From assembly GCA_002307275.1 (NCBI GenBank), contig DBTX01000024.1, forward strand, positions 7,544 to 17,119: a stretch of DNA of 9,576 bases, written 5' to 3'. Under the pieces are notes generated by a model, which was not told the origin of the DNA, searched no databases, and saw nothing but the letters and a program-made list of their open reading frames with translations. How positions within the stretch are numbered: position 1 is the first letter of the stretch; every line of letters starts with the position of its first letter. This DNA comes from Hungateiclostridiaceae bacterium UBA1305 (GTDB lineage: Bacteria > Bacillota > Clostridia > Acetivibrionales > DTU013). Shown piece by piece: positions 7,560 through 9,576 of this stretch. The translations under genes and the position numbers were made by a program.

Positions 7560-7679
7560 TCAGGATAGCGAAGCGAGACTTAATATCAGTAATACAAGAA
7601 ATATAAGCGGGATCATAAGAGCAATCATGATTAACGCTTTTTTTCTTTTTGTTACGTAAAAGGCAATCAATCTTTTCAT
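7560..7679 (-). CDS. Possible 39-residue single-span membrane peptide
   Basis: An open frame on the minus strand from ATG 7679 to TGA 7560 encodes a basic N-terminus (MKRLIAFYVTKRKK) followed by about 25 almost entirely hydrophobic residues (ALIMIALMIPLIFLV and LLILSLASLS). This is the classic layout of a small inner-membrane protein. It lies between thrC and the GH18 gene, where no other gene competes. A TATAAT box sits about 31 bases upstream on the same strand. Against it: there is no clear Shine-Dalgarno sequence before the ATG, no family I recognise, and the KRKK codons are the reverse complement of the T-run of the apparent thrC terminator. It may therefore be chance. Confidence 0.35.
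   Translation of the reverse strand: MKRLIAFYVTKRKKALIMIALMIPLIFLVLLILSLASLS
7605..7650 (+). terminator. Probable intrinsic terminator of thrC
   Basis: AAGCG (7605-7609) pairs with CGCTT (7635-7639), and ATCAT (7612-7616) pairs with ATGAT (7627-7631), separated by a 2/3-base internal loop and closing a 10-base loop. A T-run follows directly (7638-7644, then C, then five T to 7650). The stem is imperfect but the T-tract is strong. It lies 64 bases past the thrC stop. Confidence 0.6.
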
Positions 7680-7710
7680 GTTTTATATATATTCAATTGT
7701 TCCGCTTCTT

Positions 7711-7740
7711 ATTATACAACCGGCTTCCGTTTGGTTTACA
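7711..7740 (-). promoter_or_regulatory. Candidate minus-strand promoter upstream of the small membrane peptide
   Basis: The minus strand reads a consensus TATAAT at 7716-7711. Eighteen bases further upstream lies TGTAAA (7740-7735), a weak -35 with three of six consensus matches. The predicted start of transcription would leave a leader of about 24 bases before ATG 7679. It is supported mainly by the perfect -10 box in AT-rich DNA. Confidence 0.3.
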
Positions 7741-7757
7741 TAAATTGTTCATTGTAT

Positions 7758-7785
7758 TTGTAACCCTCATGTTGTAAGGTATATG
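7758..7785 (+). promoter_or_regulatory. Candidate promoter of the GH18-SLH gene
   Basis: TTGTAA (7758-7763) and TATATG (7780-7785) are separated by 16 bases, a reasonable but not strong sigma-A arrangement. A second TTGTAA (7772-7777) and the inverted repeat CCTCAT/ATGAGG (7765-7770 and 7783-7788) lie in the spacer and over the -10 box, which could form an operator. Use of a sporulation sigma factor cannot be excluded. Confidence 0.4.
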
Positions 7786-7792
7786 AGGATAA

Positions 7793-7801
7793 AGGGGGGT
7801 G
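7793..7801 (+). promoter_or_regulatory. Ribosome binding site that fixes the GH18 start at ATG 7808
   Basis: An AGGGGGGTG run ends six bases before ATG 7808. A longer frame would begin at GTG 7799, but that GTG is part of this ribosome site and adds only three residues before an otherwise normal signal peptide, so the ATG is preferred. Confidence 0.75.
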
Positions 7802-7807
7802 AATACA

Positions 7808-9448
7808 ATGGGTTTTATAAAAGGCCTGAGGGTAAAGCTTTTAACAATGATATTGATTATAGTGCTTTTAACAACTGCAGGATTTGTTTCTTCTGCATCA
7901 ACTGATTCAGAAAGCGATACAAAGTTTAATATGAGTTATATTTATTTTGGCGATTCAAGTGCATATACAGATTATGTAGACGGAACTGGGGACTCATTGG
8001 ATGATATATCACCCAGCTATTTTGACTTGAATACTGATGGTACATTAAAGCTTACTGCTGCTATTGACCGTGATTTTATAAAGCAAATGCATGATAGAGG
8101 AGTGAATGTAACACCTTTTTTAAGTAACCACTGGGTCAGACAGACGGGTATAAATGCGCTGGCAGACAGAGAGGCACTGGCGGCTCAGATAGCAGCCGCA
8201 ATCGAGGAATATGATCTTGATGGTGTGAATGTTGATATTGAAAATTTAACAGAGACAGAAAAAGACAGTTATACTGATTTTGTGAGGCTTCTCAGGGAAA
8301 AGCTGCCAAGCGGCAAGACTATTTCAATCGCTGTAGCATCGAACCCCAGCGGCGCGATAACAGGCTGGAATGCATCGTATGATTATGCGGCTCTTGCGCA
8401 GTACTGCGACTACCTGATGCTTATGGCTTATGACGAGTCTTATCAGGGCGGCCCGGCAGGTCCCGTGGCAGGGTATTCGTTTGTGGAAAGTTCCATAAAG
8501 GCAGCCCTTGAACAGGTTCCTGCAAGTAAACTTGTGCTGGGTATAGCTTTTTACGGAAGACTGTGGAAACAGGGTTCCGATTATGGGGGATACGGAATCA
8601 GCAATACAACAGTTGAAAGCCTCATTGCAAAGTATCGCGGTACGATTACCTATGACAGTGCTGCGCAATCACCTAAAGCAACAATAACTATTTTGGACAG
8701 TGATGTGAAGCCCCAGGTTTCCGGCAAAACACTTGAGGCTGGGAAATATGACATCTGGTTTGAAAATGAAGCATCTATAAAGAGCAAGCTGGCGCTTGTG
8801 GAAAAGTATGATCTCAAGGGTACCGGAAGCTGGAGCCTCGGACAGGAATTACAGAGCACCTGGGATTATTATTCCCTGTGGCTGAATGGTATCTTTTTCT
8901 CGGATGCGCAGAGCAGCTGGGCCAGGCAATCCATACTGGATATGGTTAACAAGGGGTGGATGATAGGTGTCTCCGATACGGAATTCATGCCGGATTCACC
9001 GGTCACAAGAGCGCAGGCGGCAGTCATACTGGTAAGGGCATTGGGCATTGATACCTCCGCAGTTCAGGATCAGGTAACTTTCACCGATACCGCAGGTCAC
9101 TGGGCACAGGCTGAAATTGAGGCTGCCAGGCAATACGGCCTTGTGGAAGGGACCGGAGACGGCAAGTTTGAGCCTGATGCGACGTTGACAAGAGAACAGA
9201 TGGCTGTCCTGCTGGATAGGATCATGAAGCTCGGCACATCGGCTGATTCTGCATTCCCGGATGTTACGGCAGAGGATGAGTCATGGTCCTATGAAGCGAT
9301 AAACAGGATTGCAGCGGCAGGAATTCTGCAAGGCTACCCGGATGGCAGCTTTCACCCCGATGACAGCATCGTGCGCGGGCAAATGGCAGTCCTGATGGAC
9401 AGATCGGCGTCATACCTTGCAAGCAGTGTGGTAGTTGCGATGAATTAG
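7808..9448 (+). CDS. Secreted GH18-family glycosidase with three C-terminal SLH domains
   Basis: Predicted surface-anchored glycoside hydrolase (chitinase / N-acetylglucosaminidase fold) of 546 residues. A signal peptide with a basic start (MGFIKGLRVKLL), a hydrophobic core and a small-residue end near VSSAS (about 30) sends it through Sec. The GH18 barrel spans about 38-355: the catalytic motif reads DGVNVDIE (138-145), with Glu145 as general acid; LMLMAYDES forms the later substrate-assisting strand, followed by LVLGIAFYGRLW and the terminal GTGSWSLGQE. The third motif position is Asn (N141) rather than the Asp of classical chitinases, as in the spore-cortex and cell-wall type GH18 proteins of Bacillota. 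Three SLH domains follow (about 364-413, 425-476, 483-535), which bind pyruvylated secondary wall polysaccharide. There is no LysM or carbohydrate-binding module. The likely target is peptidoglycan or a GlcNAc-containing surface glycan. The first 350 or so bases are noticeably AT-richer than the rest. Confidence 0.93.
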   Translation: MGFIKGLRVKLLTMILIIVLLTTAGFVSSASTDSESDTKFNMSYIYFGDSSAYTDYVDGTGDSLDDISPSYFDLNTDGTLKLTAAIDRDFIKQMHDRGVNVTPFLSNHWVRQTGINALADREALAAQIAAAIEEYDLDGVNVDIENLTETEKDSYTDFVRLLREKLPSGKTISIAVASNPSGAITGWNASYDYAALAQYCDYLMLMAYDESYQGGPAGPVAGYSFVESSIKAALEQVPASKLVLGIAFYGRLWKQGSDYGGYGISNTTVESLIAKYRGTITYDSAAQSPKATITILDSDVKPQVSGKTLEAGKYDIWFENEASIKSKLALVEKYDLKGTGSWSLGQELQSTWDYYSLWLNGIFFSDAQSSWARQSILDMVNKGWMIGVSDTEFMPDSPVTRAQAAVILVRALGIDTSAVQDQVTFTDTAGHWAQAEIEAARQYGLVEGTGDGKFEPDATLTREQMAVLLDRIMKLGTSADSAFPDVTAEDESWSYEAINRIAAAGILQGYPDGSFHPDDSIVRGQMAVLMDRSASYLASSVVVAMN

Positions 9449-9503
9449 AGCAGAAGGTATCGTGCGGGAAATTTGAAAAAATATCATGAAATAATGAAAT
9501 AGG

Positions 9504-9533
9504 TTGTAACTTTTACAAATAGGATGGTATAAT
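9504..9533 (+). promoter_or_regulatory. Promoter for a gene beyond the right edge, with a palindrome over its -35 box
   Basis: TTGTAA (9504-9509) and a consensus TATAAT (9528-9533) are separated by 18 bases. The -35 box is the left arm of a perfect palindrome, TTGTAA-CTT-TTACAA (9504-9518), which could be a repressor or activator site. The rest of the 128-base tail holds no gene and no clear terminator for the GH18 gene. A TTGACA at 9559-9564 may be a second -35 whose -10 would fall outside the window. Confidence 0.55.
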
Positions 9534-9576
9534 TAATTAAATACAAATAATCCTCCGTTTGACAGCCTAAAAGAGA

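Noticed and set aside
1..9576. CRISPR arrays, insertion sequences, phage, toxin-effector or defence operon around the patatin gene
   Set aside because: No direct repeat array, transposase or terminal repeats were seen, and the patatin gene has no cyclase, CapV-type or sensor partner next to it.

Overview
The window looks like chromosomal core sequence from a Gram-positive, low-to-medium-GC, probably spore-forming member of the Clostridia (Bacillota). This rests on SecA with a C-terminal zinc motif and a Bacillota-like core, GGAGG-type ribosome binding sites, AT-rich intergenic regions with intrinsic terminators, and a secreted GH18 glycosidase carrying three S-layer homology (SLH) domains. 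The species cannot be named from sequence alone. All confident genes lie on the + strand.

Layout. At 1-2211 is the 3' part of secA, cut by the left edge and lacking roughly the first 170 codons. folC follows after 61 bases (2273-3550), then a membrane protein with TPR-like repeats on both sides of one transmembrane helix (3580-4698). The tight spacing suggests these three are co-transcribed. They end at a very strong hairpin-plus-T8 terminator (4758-4798). A patatin-family phospholipase/acyl hydrolase (4815-5855) starts only 16 bases after that T-run. A 183-base gap with several inverted repeats and a likely promoter leads to thrC, threonine synthase (6039-7541). The 266-base gap after thrC holds an imperfect intrinsic terminator, a possible minus-strand gene for a 39-residue single-span membrane peptide, and the promoter region of the last gene. 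That gene is a secreted, SLH-anchored GH18 glycosidase (7808-9448). The last 128 bases hold a good promoter with a palindrome over its -35 box, presumably for a gene beyond the right edge.

The genes do not form one pathway: protein export (SecA), folate polyglutamylation (FolC), a TPR envelope protein of unknown partner, lipid acyl hydrolysis (patatin), threonine synthesis (ThrC) and cell-wall or surface glycan hydrolysis (GH18-SLH, which would itself be exported through SecA). I see no CRISPR array, mobile element, tRNA, rRNA, phage gene or defence system. The points most worth checking are regulatory or small: the terminator set against the patatin start site, the antisense membrane peptide, and the palindrome abutting the thrC ribosome binding site.
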